Below, piece after piece: positions 41,276-49,906 of a stretch of DNA of 64,000 bases; within the stretch, counting starts at the first letter, position 1, and each line of letters opens with the position of its first letter. The stretch comes from Candidatus Lutacidiplasma silvani (GTDB lineage Archaea; Thermoplasmatota; Thermoplasmata; Lutacidiplasmatales; UBA184): positions 1 through 64,000 of the forward strand of contig JAKIVZ010000011.1 of the NCBI GenBank assembly GCA_022750295.1. The letters run 5' to 3'. The notes under the pieces were generated by a model. The model was not told the DNA's origin, did no database searches, and was given only the letters and a program-made list of their open reading frames with translations. Position numbers and translations under genes: made by a program.

Positions 41276-42472
41276 ATGGAGGTCGGGGTCGTCGGCAAAC
41301 CGAACGTGGGAAAATCGACCCTGTTCAACGCCCTCACCCTCCTCGACGTTCCCGTCGCTCCCTACCCGTTCACGACCCTCAAACCGAACCGCGGGGTCGC
41401 GGCGGTCCGCGTCCTATGCCCCCACGCCGAGCGCGGCGGACCGTGCACCCCGGGCAACGCGAAATGCGTCGACGGGGTCCGTTGGGTGCCGGTCAGCCTC
41501 ATCGACGTGCCGGGGCTCGTCCCGGGTGCGCACGAGGGGAAGGGGCTCGGCCATGAATTCCTCGACGAGCTCCGGGGGGCCTCCGGCTTCCTGCAGATCG
41601 TGGACGGAGCCGGAGCCACGGCCCCGGACGGGGTCCCCGCGACCCCGGGGTCGTTCGACCCCGCCGAGGAAGTCGCCTGGCTCGACGAGGAGCTGGTCGC
41701 GTGGGTCACCGAGATCCTCTCGCGGGACTTTGTCCGACTCTCGAAGTCGATCGAGCTCGTCGGGGGGCCTGTCGAGGAGCTGCTCCAGTCCCGCCTGACC
41801 GGGCTTTCCATCACGCCCGGCCACATCGCCGCGGCGCTCCGCGAAACCCCCGTCGACCGGGCCCACCCGGCCCGGTGGACCGACGCCGAGCGGCGGGAGC
41901 TCGCGCGGGCCCTCCTCCGGACCTCGAAGCCGCGATGGGTCGCGTGGAACAAGGCGGACCGGACCACCCCGGAGAAGGTCGCGGAACTTTCGGAACGAAT
42001 CGCGCCGATCGGGTCGACGCCGACGTCGGCCGAGGCGGAGCTCACCTTGCGAAAGGCCCAGCGGGCCGACCTCGTTCGGTACGTCCCGGGGGCCGGGAGC
42101 TTCGAGTTGGTCGATGCGGACCGGCTCAACGCCGGCCAGCGCCGCGCGCTCGACGAGATCCGGACGATCCTGAAGACGTGGGGGTCCACGGGAGTCCAGG
42201 CGGCCTTCGAGCGGCTCGTCTTCGACGGACTTCACCAGATCGTCGTCTACCCGGTCGAGGACGAGCAGAAGTGGACCGACTCGAAGGGGCGCCTCCTTCC
42301 CGATGCGTTCCTGGTCCCGGTCGGAACCCCCGCCCGGGCGTTCGCGTACCGGATCCACACGGACCTGGGGGAGAATTTCCTCAAGGCCGTCGACGCCCGA
42401 ACGCACCGGGCCCTGGCCGCCGAGCATCCGCTCGAGTCGGGGGCGGTCGTGCGGATCGTCACCCGCCGCTAG
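41276..42472 (+). CDS. ychF: YchF/OLA1-type GTP- or ATP-binding protein
   Basis: The 398-residue protein has G1 GKPNVGKSTLFNALTL, switch residues PYPFTTLKPNRG, G3 DVPGLVPGAHEGKGLGHEFL, G4-like NKAD, an inserted helical domain (about 150-250) and a C-terminal TGS domain (IVVYPVEDEQKWTDSKGRLL, AYRIHTDLGENFLKAV). The cysteines CPHAERGGPCTPGNAKC in the switch region are typical of archaeal members. The family binds ribosomes and is conserved across life, but its precise job is unsettled. It overlaps the mevalonate kinase gene tail to tail by four bases. Confidence 0.92.
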   Translation: MEVGVVGKPNVGKSTLFNALTLLDVPVAPYPFTTLKPNRGVAAVRVLCPHAERGGPCTPGNAKCVDGVRWVPVSLIDVPGLVPGAHEGKGLGHEFLDELRGASGFLQIVDGAGATAPDGVPATPGSFDPAEEVAWLDEELVAWVTEILSRDFVRLSKSIELVGGPVEELLQSRLTGLSITPGHIAAALRETPVDRAHPARWTDAERRELARALLRTSKPRWVAWNKADRTTPEKVAELSERIAPIGSTPTSAEAELTLRKAQRADLVRYVPGAGSFELVDADRLNAGQRRALDEIRTILKTWGSTGVQAAFERLVFDGLHQIVVYPVEDEQKWTDSKGRLLPDAFLVPVGTPARAFAYRIHTDLGENFLKAVDARTHRALAAEHPLESGAVVRIVTRR

Positions 42473-43464
42473 GGCGGTTCGACGACCTGCTCGTCCGGTG
42501 GCGCGCTCACAAGCGAGGCCCCCCTCGGCTCCGGGCGGACCACGAACGGGAGGCCGCCGGCCCGGGCCATCCGCCGCGCCGCCTCGAGCTCCCGACCGGG
42601 GAGCGGGAGGACGACCACCGAGCCGCCCGCCCCGGCCCCGGTGAGCTTGCCTCCGACCATCGATTCCCGGGCCGCGGCGAGGAGCGCCTCGAGCCGGGGG
42701 TGGGAGACCCCGACCTTCCCGAGGAGCGCGTGGTTCGCGTCGAGGCACCGGCCGACGGCCGCCCGGTCCTCGCCCTGGACCGCGGCGATCCCCTCCTCCG
42801 CGACCCGCTGGAACTCCTCGAGGAGGCTCGGTCCATCCGGCTCGGCGAGACGTCGTCCGACGGCCCGGACCGCGTCGGCCGTGCTGCGCGGGAGCCCCGA
42901 GTAGGCGACCACCCACGACCAAGACGGGTCGGGAATCCTCCGCGCCGTCCAGGACCGGTCCCCCTCCGCAAACTGGAATACGGTGTCGCCGCCGGGGCCA
43001 TTCAGGGAAAGGTATCCCCCGCCGACGGCCGCCGCGGTGTCCCCGGGACTTCCGACGCCCTGGGCCCCGCGCTCGATGGCGAACGCCCGTTCGGCGAGCT
43101 CGGTACGAGCGACCCCACCCCGGGCGGCGGAGAGTCCGGCCGCGATCGCCGCGGAGAACGCGGCGCTGGAACCGAGCCCGGCGGCCCGGGGGACCCGGGA
43201 GTTCACGCGGATCTCGAGCGGGGCCCCTCCGGGCCAGAGCCGTTCGAGCGCCGTCCGATAGTACGGGTTCGTCGTCGATGCGTCCGGGTCGCCGTTCAGC
43301 CGACCGACGGGGGCCGCCCGGATCCCCACCTGGACGGGAAGGTCGATCGCGAGGACGAGCTCGGGACGGCCGTGGACCACCGCGTGCTCGCCGAACAGGA
43401 TGCACTTGCCCGGGGCCCGGGCCGCGAGGGGGAGCGCCGCGGCCGGGATCGGGTCGCCGCTCAT
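42469..43464 (-). CDS. mvk: Mevalonate kinase (GHMP family)
   Basis: The 331-residue protein carries the three GHMP motifs: APGKCILFGEHAVVHGRPEL, the ATP-binding PRAAGLGSSAAFSAAIAAGL and GKLTGAGAGGSVVVL. It phosphorylates mevalonate at C5 in the cytoplasm for isoprenoid lipid synthesis. Catalytic Asp lies in the GSPGDTAAAVGGG region. It is the last gene of the rpl44e operon, overlapping trm56 by four bases. Some Thermoplasmata use mevalonate 3-kinases instead; this sequence fits the classical kinase best. Confidence 0.9.
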   Translation of the reverse strand: MSGDPIPAAALPLAARAPGKCILFGEHAVVHGRPELVLAIDLPVQVGIRAAPVGRLNGDPDASTTNPYYRTALERLWPGGAPLEIRVNSRVPRAAGLGSSAAFSAAIAAGLSAARGGVARTELAERAFAIERGAQGVGSPGDTAAAVGGGYLSLNGPGGDTVFQFAEGDRSWTARRIPDPSWSWVVAYSGLPRSTADAVRAVGRRLAEPDGPSLLEEFQRVAEEGIAAVQGEDRAAVGRCLDANHALLGKVGVSHPRLEALLAAARESMVGGKLTGAGAGGSVVVLPLPGRELEAARRMARAGGLPFVVRPEPRGASLVSAPPDEQVVEPP

Positions 43465-44012
43465 TCGCCCTCAGCGGGGATCCGCTCCACGGACTTGCCG
43501 CGCTCCATCGGGACGATGGCGTGCGTGGCGCCGGGCCAGGCGCCCGGGGCCGGGATCCCGCGGAGCTCGGCGAGCGCGACGGCGAGGGCGGCGACCTCGC
43601 TGTGCGGCTGGTGGCCGATGGCGACGTTGTACCTCGCGAGCCCGTAGAGCTGCGGAGGCACCTTCGCCCCCCCGACCACGAAGAGAATCGACTTCGACCT
43701 GCGGAGCGCCGGGGCGACGGCCGCGAAGGGCCGACCGTACATCGTCAGGTGGACCACCGTTCCGTCGAACGCCCGGACGAACTTCTTCCAGTCGTCGACG
43801 CCCTCGACAGCGAACGTCCCGCCCCACTGGCGGCCGACCCGGTCGACCCGCCCGGCGAGTTCGACGTCGGGGGGATGGAGGTACAGCCGCTCGGCCCCGA
43901 AGGCGCGGGCCGTGAGCGCGACGTGGGTGGTCAGCCGGGGGTCCCGGCCGGCCCGATGACCGACCCGCAGCACCGAGATGCGGGGTCGCTCGCTAGCTCG
44001 GCGGCGCGGCAT
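43461..44012 (-). CDS. trm56: tRNA (cytidine(56)-2'-O)-methyltransferase
   Basis: The 183-residue protein has the Trm56 signatures ISVLRVGHRAGRDPRLTTHV (N-terminal) and LFVVGGAKVPPQLYGLARYN, NVAIGHQPHSEVAALAVALA of the knotted SPOUT fold. It methylates C56 in the T-loop of archaeal tRNAs using S-adenosylmethionine. It overlaps the HTH gene upstream by 20 bases and mvk downstream by four, placing it firmly in the operon. Confidence 0.92.
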   Translation of the reverse strand: MPRRRASERPRISVLRVGHRAGRDPRLTTHVALTARAFGAERLYLHPPDVELAGRVDRVGRQWGGTFAVEGVDDWKKFVRAFDGTVVHLTMYGRPFAAVAPALRRSKSILFVVGGAKVPPQLYGLARYNVAIGHQPHSEVAALAVALAELRGIPAPGAWPGATHAIVPMERGKSVERIPAEGE

Positions 44013-44517
44013 GGAACCGCTCGATCCGGTGGCCGCGATACTCGAGCTTGTCCGAGCGCTTGACGAGCCCCTTGAGGCGCGTGGGCGTCATGCCGAGTTC
44101 TTCCGCGACGTCGGAGAAGAAGCGGCCGGCGTCGCCGACCGCGTCGAAGATCTTCTTCTCGTACTTCGTGTACTCCTTGTCCGGCATCGAGGCGATCGAG
44201 AGGATCTCGCTGACCTCGCTGAGCGGCGCGGTCGTGTTGATGTTGATCGTCGAGTAGTAGAAGTGGTAGCTCTTCTCCGGCTGCCGCTTCCCCTCGCGCG
44301 CGACCCAGCGGGTGTCGATGAGCTTCAACTTCTCGAAGAACTGGAGCGCCTTCGTCCCTTCCTTGCCGAATTCCCGCTCGACATCGTCGCCGGTGAGCCA
44401 GGCGTCGGCGAGCCGCTGGACGAGCTTCAGCTTGACCGGCGAATCGACCGCGCGGAGGATCGGGACGAGTTCGCTCATGTCGTTGACAACCTTGATGCGG
44501 TGCATCATCGCAGCCAT
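43993..44517 (-). CDS. Winged-helix (ArsR-like) regulator conserved in archaeal translation operons
   Basis: The 174-residue protein has two helix-turn-helix-like parts: LRAVDSPVKLKLVQRLADAW with FEKLKLIDTRWVAREGKRQP as recognition/wing, and a C-terminal IFDAVGDAGRFFSDVAEELG, MTPTRLKGLVKRSDKLEYRG. The middle (YHFYYSTININTTAPLSEVS) forms the dimer core. It lies between nop10 and trm56 in the operon. The target is unknown; autoregulation of the operon is a reasonable guess only. Confidence 0.82.
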   Translation of the reverse strand: MAAMMHRIKVVNDMSELVPILRAVDSPVKLKLVQRLADAWLTGDDVEREFGKEGTKALQFFEKLKLIDTRWVAREGKRQPEKSYHFYYSTININTTAPLSEVSEILSIASMPDKEYTKYEKKIFDAVGDAGRFFSDVAEELGMTPTRLKGLVKRSDKLEYRGHRIERFHAAPPS

Positions 44518-44523
44518 GATTCT

Positions 44524-44700
44524 TCAAGCCCCCGGCACGGCGTTCGCGTCGAAGAGCGCCCGGCGATACTTCGCCCAACGGTCGTGCGGAGAGTAACGGG
44601 CCGGGTGCGGGGTCCGGGTGGGCCCATGCCCCTCGGGGCAGAGGTCGGCGAAGGTGTACCGGCCGCAGGCGCGGCAGACGTGGAGAAGCGACTCCGTCAT
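44524..44700 (-). CDS. nop10: H/ACA ribonucleoprotein protein Nop10
   Basis: The minus strand encodes 58 residues: MTESLLHVCRACGRYTFADL, CPEGHGPTRTPHPARYSPHD, RWAKYRRALFDANAVPGA. The zinc ribbon C..C...C (third ligand CPE-G-H), the PARYSPxDxxxKYRR linker and the size are diagnostic of Nop10, the small subunit of the box H/ACA pseudouridylation complex with Cbf5, Gar1 and L7Ae. Its ATG overlaps the TGA of the aIF2-alpha gene, the usual archaeal arrangement. Confidence 0.95.
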   Translation of the reverse strand: MTESLLHVCRACGRYTFADLCPEGHGPTRTPHPARYSPHDRWAKYRRALFDANAVPGA

Positions 44701-45473
44701 GCGCGGGCGAAGTTCCCCTGGCCGCCCGCGCCTTTGATGGAAGCGATCGCGGCCTCGGTGGCGTGCTTCATCGTTTCCTCGGCTTGTTTGTACTGCGTCC
44801 CGGCGACCTGGATCCGGTACCGGGGCGCGCCGACGTACGACACGGTGACCGATTCGGGGTCGACCGCTTCGGCCGCGAGCAGGGCCGCGCGGACGCTCTC
44901 GAGGCCCGCGGGCGAGGAGTCAGTGAGCTCGATGGTGCCGCGGATCGCGACGTGCGGGGGCACGATGTTCTCGTGGGCGACCTTAACGAAGGCGGCGACC
45001 CAGGCGGCCTTGCCGCCTTCCTTCTGGAACCGCTTCGGGTCGGCGGCGGCGACCTCGAACGCGTCGAACAGGCTGCCGTACCGCTCGATCAGGATCTCCG
45101 CGAACTCGGAATGGGTCGCCTCGGGCTCGATCTTCAACCCCTGGGCGACGAGGTTCAGGAGCCGGACCGCCTTCTGCTCGTTCTTCCAGCTCTGGATCTT
45201 CTCGCGCCGCTGGTGGTCGTTGATCCGCTTGAGCGAAAGGTCGACCTGGTTCTTCGCCGTGTCGATCCGGAGCACCCGGGCGACGATCTTCTGACCCTCG
45301 CGGATGTGGTCCCGGATGTACTTGACCCACCCTGTGGCGACCTCGGAGAGGTGGATGAACGCCTCGCGGTTCGCGTATTCGTCGAGCGTGACGAACGCGC
45401 CGAAGTTCCGGATGGAGGTGACGGTCCCTACGACGAGCTCCCCTTCTTCGGGGAACTCGGGCCTGAGCGGCAC
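44697..45473 (-). CDS. eif2a: Translation initiation factor aIF2 alpha subunit
   Basis: The 258-residue protein starts with an S1 domain (ELVVGTVTSIRNFGAFVTLD, EYANREAFIHLSEVATGWVK, IRDHIREGQKIVARVLRID), then a helical domain (RREKIQSWKNEQKAVRLLNL) and a C-terminal alpha/beta domain that binds the gamma subunit (VTVSYVGAPRYRIQVAG). Together with beta and gamma it delivers initiator Met-tRNA to the ribosome. It sits between rps27e and nop10 as in many archaea. Confidence 0.95.
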   Translation of the reverse strand: MPLRPEFPEEGELVVGTVTSIRNFGAFVTLDEYANREAFIHLSEVATGWVKYIRDHIREGQKIVARVLRIDTAKNQVDLSLKRINDHQRREKIQSWKNEQKAVRLLNLVAQGLKIEPEATHSEFAEILIERYGSLFDAFEVAAADPKRFQKEGGKAAWVAAFVKVAHENIVPPHVAIRGTIELTDSSPAGLESVRAALLAAEAVDPESVTVSYVGAPRYRIQVAGTQYKQAEETMKHATEAAIASIKGAGGQGNFARA

Positions 45474-45489
45474 GAGCGAGCGGACTCCC

Positions 45490-45672
45490 TTACACCGCCG
45501 GACGGAGCAGCTCGCCGCGCAACTTGGCGAGGCCGCCGGTCGGCGTCGCGAGCGTGGCCCCGCAAACGGAGCAGTTGACGGTCGTCGCCGGGCGACTGAA
45601 CATCGTCTGCTCCCCGGAGCAGTCGGGGCACTTGACGATCCAGAACGGAGCCGGGGGATGCATTGTCGTCAT
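45490..45672 (-). CDS. rps27e: Ribosomal protein S27e
   Basis: The 60-residue protein has the S27e zinc ribbon: FWIVKCPDCSGEQTMFSRPA followed by TTVNCSVCGATLATPTGGLA, and ends with the usual LRGELLRP. It binds the small ribosomal subunit. It lies seven bases after rpl44e and 16 before aIF2-alpha, an arrangement conserved across archaea. Confidence 0.95.
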   Translation of the reverse strand: MTTMHPPAPFWIVKCPDCSGEQTMFSRPATTVNCSVCGATLATPTGGLAKLRGELLRPAV

Positions 45673-45679
45673 GGGGCCC

Positions 45680-45964
45680 CTACTTGTGCTCCACGAGTTC
45701 GAGCGAACTCGCGCGCCAGCTCGCGGGCTTGACGATGTACTTGCACTTCTTGCACCGGAATTTGAGGTTCACCCGGCGGACCGCCTTCGCGCGCCCTTCG
45801 GGCTTGGGACGAGGGAACCCTCCATACCCGCTCGTGGCCCGGCGGAACCGCCGCTGCCCCCACTTCAGCTCCGAGGCGGGGCGTTTCTTCTCCTTTTCCA
45901 CCTCGTGCGCGGTGTGCACGTGGCACCTCGGGCAATAGGTCGAAACGACCTTCGGATAGTGCAT
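45680..45964 (-). CDS. rpl44e: Ribosomal protein L44e
   Basis: The 94-residue protein has the L44e pattern: MHYPKVVSTYCPRCHVHTAH, then KKRPASELKWGQRRFRRATS, GYGGFPRPKPEGRAKAVRRV and the second zinc knuckle FRCKKCKYIVKPA. It is part of the large subunit near the E site. It heads a minus-strand operon of seven genes; a TATA box 26 bases before the ATG indicates a leaderless mRNA. Confidence 0.95.
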   Translation of the reverse strand: MHYPKVVSTYCPRCHVHTAHEVEKEKKRPASELKWGQRRFRRATSGYGGFPRPKPEGRAKAVRRVNLKFRCKKCKYIVKPASWRASSLELVEHK

Positions 45965-45985
45965 CGGCGGCGCCCAACCTTAGGT

Positions 45986-45995
45986 TGTATATAGG
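45986..45995 (-). promoter_or_regulatory. TATA box of the rpl44e operon
   Basis: TGTATATAGG (minus strand CCTATATACA) is centred 26 bases before the rpl44e ATG at 45964. The nearly symmetric box could also serve the divergent VOC gene, whose ATG lies 34 bases to the other side and has a good ribosome site (GGAGGGAGGAAA). Confidence 0.7.
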
Positions 45996-46028
45996 TCTAA
46001 TGCGACCGGCCCACGAGGAGGGAGGAAA

Positions 46029-46394
46029 ATGGAGATCACCGAGGTGACGCTCGGAATCCCGGTCGTCGAATTGGCCCGCTCGCGGGAGTGGTACGAACGG
46101 CTGCTGGGGTTCGCTCCGGAACTGGAACCCGTGGCCGGAATGGCCGAGTTCCGGGTCGCCGGCGCCTGGCTCCAATTGATGGAGGTCCGAGCCCCGCGGC
46201 CCGGAGGGGCGTTTCGGATCGGCGTGCGGAACCTCGAGACCGAGTCCGGCCGGCTCCGGGCCGGGGGTTTCGAGCCGACGGAAATTGAGACGATCCCCGG
46301 GATCATCCGGTTCCTGCAGCTGAAGGACCCGGATGGGAACGCCGTGAGCCTGTACGAGTTGCTGCCTCGGACCTCTCCGAAGTCCGGCCCCTGA
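46029..46394 (+). CDS. Glyoxalase/VOC superfamily protein
   Basis: The 121-residue protein is a single vicinal-oxygen-chelate module pair: VTLGIPVVELARSREWYERL LG at the start and IIRFLQLKDPDGNAVSLYEL at the end, with an Glu in the final strand as potential metal ligand (SLYE). Members include glyoxalase I, dioxygenases and antibiotic-resistance proteins; the substrate cannot be told. A strong Shine-Dalgarno stretch, GGAGGGAGG, precedes the start. It is divergent from rpl44e. Confidence 0.85.
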   Translation: MEITEVTLGIPVVELARSREWYERLLGFAPELEPVAGMAEFRVAGAWLQLMEVRAPRPGGAFRIGVRNLETESGRLRAGGFEPTEIETIPGIIRFLQLKDPDGNAVSLYELLPRTSPKSGP

Positions 46395-46567
46395 TCCCCG
46401 CCTCCCGACCGGCCGAAATTTTGGTCCGGCCCCGGTCCCCCTCTCGCGGACCGTTCCGGCGACCCGCCGACGCCGAACCGCGCAGCGGTCGACGGCCGTT
46501 CCCTCGAAATTCCGCCTCAAGCCTTATGTAAGGGTGCAAACTCGGCGGCCCCACCTCTCGAGGAGAA

Positions 46568-47206
46568 ATGGCCGACCGGTCTTCCATCGACGTCGTCACG
46601 GAATCGCTCCAAAAGGCGCCGGAGCGCAAGTTTCCGGAGACGGTCGAGATCGCGATCAACGTGAAGGACCTCGACCTCTCGGTCCCGAAGAACCGGATCG
46701 AGGACGAGGTCCCGCTCCCGAACGGCCGCGGCCGCAACGTGACCGTCGCCCTGTTTGGTACGCCCGAGATGTGCCAGAAGGCGAAGTCCATTGCGGACAT
46801 CGTCATGGCGCCGGCCCAGCTCGAAGAGCTGATGAAGGACAAGAAGGCCGCGAAGAAGCTCGTCGATGAGGTCGACTTCTTCCTCGCGGAGGCCCCCCTC
46901 ATGCCGACGATCGGAAAGCGGCTCGGCGTCGTCCTGGGCCCCCGGGGCAAGATGCCCCGACCGGTCCCCCCGGGCGGCGACCCGACCAACGTGATCAACG
47001 CGATGAAGCGGTCGGTCCGCGTGCGGTCGAAGGGAAATCGGACGTTCCACGCGCCGGTCGGCACGCGGGCGATGCCGCCCGAGCAGATCGCCCAGAATAT
47101 CGACGCCCTGCTCACGCGGGTCCTCGGGAAGCTCGAGCGGGGCCGCAACAACGTCGAGTCCGTTTACATCAAGACCTCGATGGGACCGGCGGTCCGGCTC
47201 TGGTAG
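46568..47206 (+). CDS. rpl1: Ribosomal protein L1
   Basis: The 212-residue protein has the archaeal L1 pattern: RKFPETVEIAINVKDLDLSV, NRIEDEVPLPNGRGRNVTVA, FFLAEAPLMPTIGKRLGVVL, GPRGKMPRPVPPGGDP and SVYIKTSMGPAVRLW at the end. L1 binds 23S rRNA at the stalk near the E site and often represses its own mRNA. GAGGAGAA sits just before the ATG. First gene of the L1-L10-L12 operon; the usual L11 gene is not adjacent here. Confidence 0.96.
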   Translation: MADRSSIDVVTESLQKAPERKFPETVEIAINVKDLDLSVPKNRIEDEVPLPNGRGRNVTVALFGTPEMCQKAKSIADIVMAPAQLEELMKDKKAAKKLVDEVDFFLAEAPLMPTIGKRLGVVLGPRGKMPRPVPPGGDPTNVINAMKRSVRVRSKGNRTFHAPVGTRAMPPEQIAQNIDALLTRVLGKLERGRNNVESVYIKTSMGPAVRLW

Positions 47207-47220
47207 GGAGAGGATTCACG

Positions 47221-48081
47221 ATGCCAGGCCGCGGGAGTGTCCGACCGGAGAAGCTCGCCCACGTCGAGACGTTGGCGACGACGATCCGGTCCCACCGCAC
47301 GACGGCCATTGTGGCCGTGCGAGGAGTCCCCGCCTCCGCCCTCCAGAAGATGCGCCGCTCGCTGCGCGAGAACGGCCACCCGATGCTCGTCGCGACCAAC
47401 AGTTCGCTCCGTCACGCGATCGAGGCCGCGGTTCCCGACCGGCCCGCTCTCAAGCCGCTCCTCGAGCACGTGACCGACCAGACCGCCATTCTCTCGATGG
47501 AGGGGAACCCGTTCACGCTCTACCAGGAACTGGCCCGCACGCGATCCCCGACGCCCGCCCGCGGCGGGGAGCTCGCTCCGGCCGACATCACCGTTCCCGC
47601 TCAGACGACCAGCTTCAAGCCGGGGCCGATCGTCGGCGAGCTCCAGCACGCCGGATTCCCCGCGGCCATTGAGAAAGGAAAGGTCGTCCTGAAGAAAGAC
47701 GCCACGGTCGTCAAGGCCGGCCAGCCGATCTGCCGGGAGGTGGCGGGCCTCCTGACCCGCCTCGACATCTTCCCGCTCGAGGTCGGACTCGAGCTTCGCG
47801 CCGCGGTCGATGGCGACACCTACTACGCACCGTCGGTCCTCGCCGTCGACCTCGATGCGAAGCGGGCCCAGCTCGCTCGGGCCCACCAGCGCGCCCTGGC
47901 GCTCGCGGTCGAGCTCGGGTACGCGACCCCGCAGACGATCCCGCTTCTCGTGACCCGCGCCCACCGGAGGGCGCTGGCGGTCGCGATCGCCGCCGGCTAC
48001 ACGACGCCGGCGACGCTCGCGCCGATCCTCGCCAAGGCGCTCGCGCAGGCGCGCGCCGTTCAGAACTTGACAGGACCCTAG
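47221..48081 (+). CDS. rpl10: Ribosomal protein L10 (P0)
   Basis: The 286-residue protein has the rRNA-binding N domain ([40 protein letters not shown]), the archaeal insertion domain (about 105-180) and a helical spine for L12 dimers. The spine contains an evident internal repeat, [20 protein letters not shown] and [20 protein letters not shown]. The acidic C-terminal tail with a GLFG-type end seen in many archaeal P0 proteins is absent. It forms the stalk base with three L12 dimers. Confidence 0.94.
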   Translation: MPGRGSVRPEKLAHVETLATTIRSHRTTAIVAVRGVPASALQKMRRSLRENGHPMLVATNSSLRHAIEAAVPDRPALKPLLEHVTDQTAILSMEGNPFTLYQELARTRSPTPARGGELAPADITVPAQTTSFKPGPIVGELQHAGFPAAIEKGKVVLKKDATVVKAGQPICREVAGLLTRLDIFPLEVGLELRAAVDGDTYYAPSVLAVDLDAKRAQLARAHQRALALAVELGYATPQTIPLLVTRAHRRALAVAIAAGYTTPATLAPILAKALAQARAVQNLTGP

Positions 48082-48112
48082 ATCCACCCTGGGAACAATT
48101 GGAGGGAGAACA

Positions 48113-48424
48113 ATGGAGTACGTGTATGGTGCGCTGCTGCTCAACGCCGCCGGAAAGCCGATCGACGAGAAGGGACTCACGCAGGTCCTCACCGCCGCGG
48201 GCGTCAGCCCGGACGGAGCCCGCGTGAAGGCGCTCCTCGCGAGCCTCGACGGCGTCAACCTCGCCGACGTCTTGGCGAAGGCCGAGACGTTCGCGGCCCC
48301 CGCGGTCGCGGCCGCGCCCGAGAAGAAGGACGAGAAGGGCGCGAAGAAGGAAGAAGAGAAGAAGGAAGAGAAGGGCGTCTCCGAGGAAGAGGCGGCCGAG
48401 GGACTTTCGGCCCTCTTCGGGTAA
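48113..48424 (+). CDS. rpl12: Ribosomal protein L12 (P1-type stalk protein)
   Basis: The 103-residue acidic protein begins [20 protein letters not shown], continues with the helical dimerisation domain ([20 protein letters not shown]), an Ala-rich hinge, a Lys/Glu tail and the conserved GLSALFG end that binds elongation factors. GGAGGGAGAA precedes the ATG. It completes the stalk operon. Confidence 0.96.
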   Translation: MEYVYGALLLNAAGKPIDEKGLTQVLTAAGVSPDGARVKALLASLDGVNLADVLAKAETFAAPAVAAAPEKKDEKGAKKEEEKKEEKGVSEEEAAEGLSALFG

Positions 48425-48496
48425 TCGAGCCCGCTCCGCTTAAGACCGAAGACCGGGTGGCTCGGGTCGGGAGCCTCGTAGGCACCGCCCCGAGTC

Positions 48497-49903
48497 ATGC
48501 CGGCGCACGAGTTCTGCGGCGTCCTCGGGGTTTCGCTGCAGGGGAAGGGGGCCGCGCCCTACCTCTACCGCGGGCTCCGGGCGCTACAACATCGCGGGCA
48601 GGAGTCCGCCGGAATCGCCACCAGCAGCCACGGGATCCTCCATCACCGCAAGGGGATGGGGCTCGTCCACGAGATCTTCACCCAGGAGGCGATCGAATCG
48701 CTTCGCGGCTCGGTCGGGATCGGCCACGTCCGGTACTCCACGACCGGGCGGAGCGACCTCGAGAACGCGCAGCCGCTCGTCGTGAAGCTACGCGACGAGG
48801 ATGCGGCGCTCGCCCACAACGGCGACCTCGTCAACTTCGAGCGGGTCCGGCGGCGGCTCCAGGCGCAGGGCGTCGAGTTCCTCGGCAGCGCCGACTCTGA
48901 GACGATCGCGCAGATGATCGCCCTGGAGTACGGGCGCACGCGCGACCTCGAGGCGGCGATCCGGCGCGCGTCCGTCGAGCTGATCGGCGGGTACGCGGTC
49001 GTGATGCTCGTCGGCCAGCGTCTCGTTGCGTTCCGGGACCCGCTCGGGATCCGGCCCCTCGTCCTCGGGACCCTCGAGGGGGGGTACGCGGTTGCGAGCG
49101 AATCGGTCGCGATCGAGCTGATGGGCGGACGGCTCGTTCGCGACATCCTCCCGGGCGAGGTCGTGATCATCGACAAGGGCCAGACGATCCACTCGAGCCG
49201 GATGACCAACGTGGGGGAGCGGGCCCACTGCATGTTCGAGTGGGTGTACTTCTCGCGCCCGGACTCCGTCGCCGAGGGTCGAATGGTGTACGAGGTCCGC
49301 CACCGGATCGGCCAGTCCCTCGCGCGGGAGTCGCCCGCGACCGCCGACATCGTGATCCCGGTCCCGGATTCGTCCCGGCCCCAGGCGCTCGGATACTCGG
49401 AGGTGTCGGGGATCCCGTACTCCGAGGGTCTGATCAAGAACCGGTACGTCGAGCGGACGTTCATCCTCCCGGACCAGAAGCGGCGCGAGGACGAGGTCCG
49501 CGTGAAGCTCCATCCGGTCCCCGGGCTCCTGAAGGGCAAGCGGGTCGTCCTCATCGACGACTCGATCGTCCGGGGGACGACGCTCCGGGAGATCGTGCAC
49601 ATGGTCCGAGAGGCGGGCGCGACGCACATCGACGTGCGGATCGGGTGCCCCCCCATCGTCGCCCCGTGCTACTTCGGGATCGACATGAAGGACCGCAAGG
49701 AGCTCATCGCGAACGGCCGGACCGAGGACGAGATCGCCCAGCTCATCGGCGCCGAGTCGGTCCACTACCTCTCGCTTCCGGGCCTCGTCGAGGCGATCGG
49801 GGTCCCGCACGACAACCTCTGCCTCGGTTGCCTGACGGGACGGTATCCGCTCGACGTGCCCGAAGAGCGCCGCCGGTTCCAGAAGTCGCTCGCGGAGTTC
49901 TAG
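48497..49903 (+). CDS. purF: Amidophosphoribosyltransferase
   Basis: The 468-residue enzyme starts with a six-residue propeptide before the catalytic cysteine (MPAHEF-CGVLG), as in PurF enzymes that are processed. The glutaminase domain shows GLRALQHRGQESAGI and VRYSTTGRSDLENAQP; the PRTase domain has the PRPP loop VVLIDDSIVRGTTLREI. C-terminal cysteines (DNLCLGCLTGRYP) fit an iron-sulphur cluster. It makes phosphoribosylamine, the first step of purine synthesis. It lies 72 bases after rpl12 and four bases before nop5. Confidence 0.96.
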   Translation: MPAHEFCGVLGVSLQGKGAAPYLYRGLRALQHRGQESAGIATSSHGILHHRKGMGLVHEIFTQEAIESLRGSVGIGHVRYSTTGRSDLENAQPLVVKLRDEDAALAHNGDLVNFERVRRRLQAQGVEFLGSADSETIAQMIALEYGRTRDLEAAIRRASVELIGGYAVVMLVGQRLVAFRDPLGIRPLVLGTLEGGYAVASESVAIELMGGRLVRDILPGEVVIIDKGQTIHSSRMTNVGERAHCMFEWVYFSRPDSVAEGRMVYEVRHRIGQSLARESPATADIVIPVPDSSRPQALGYSEVSGIPYSEGLIKNRYVERTFILPDQKRREDEVRVKLHPVPGLLKGKRVVLIDDSIVRGTTLREIVHMVREAGATHIDVRIGCPPIVAPCYFGIDMKDRKELIANGRTEDEIAQLIGAESVHYLSLPGLVEAIGVPHDNLCLGCLTGRYPLDVPEERRRFQKSLAEF

Positions 49904-49906
49904 CGC

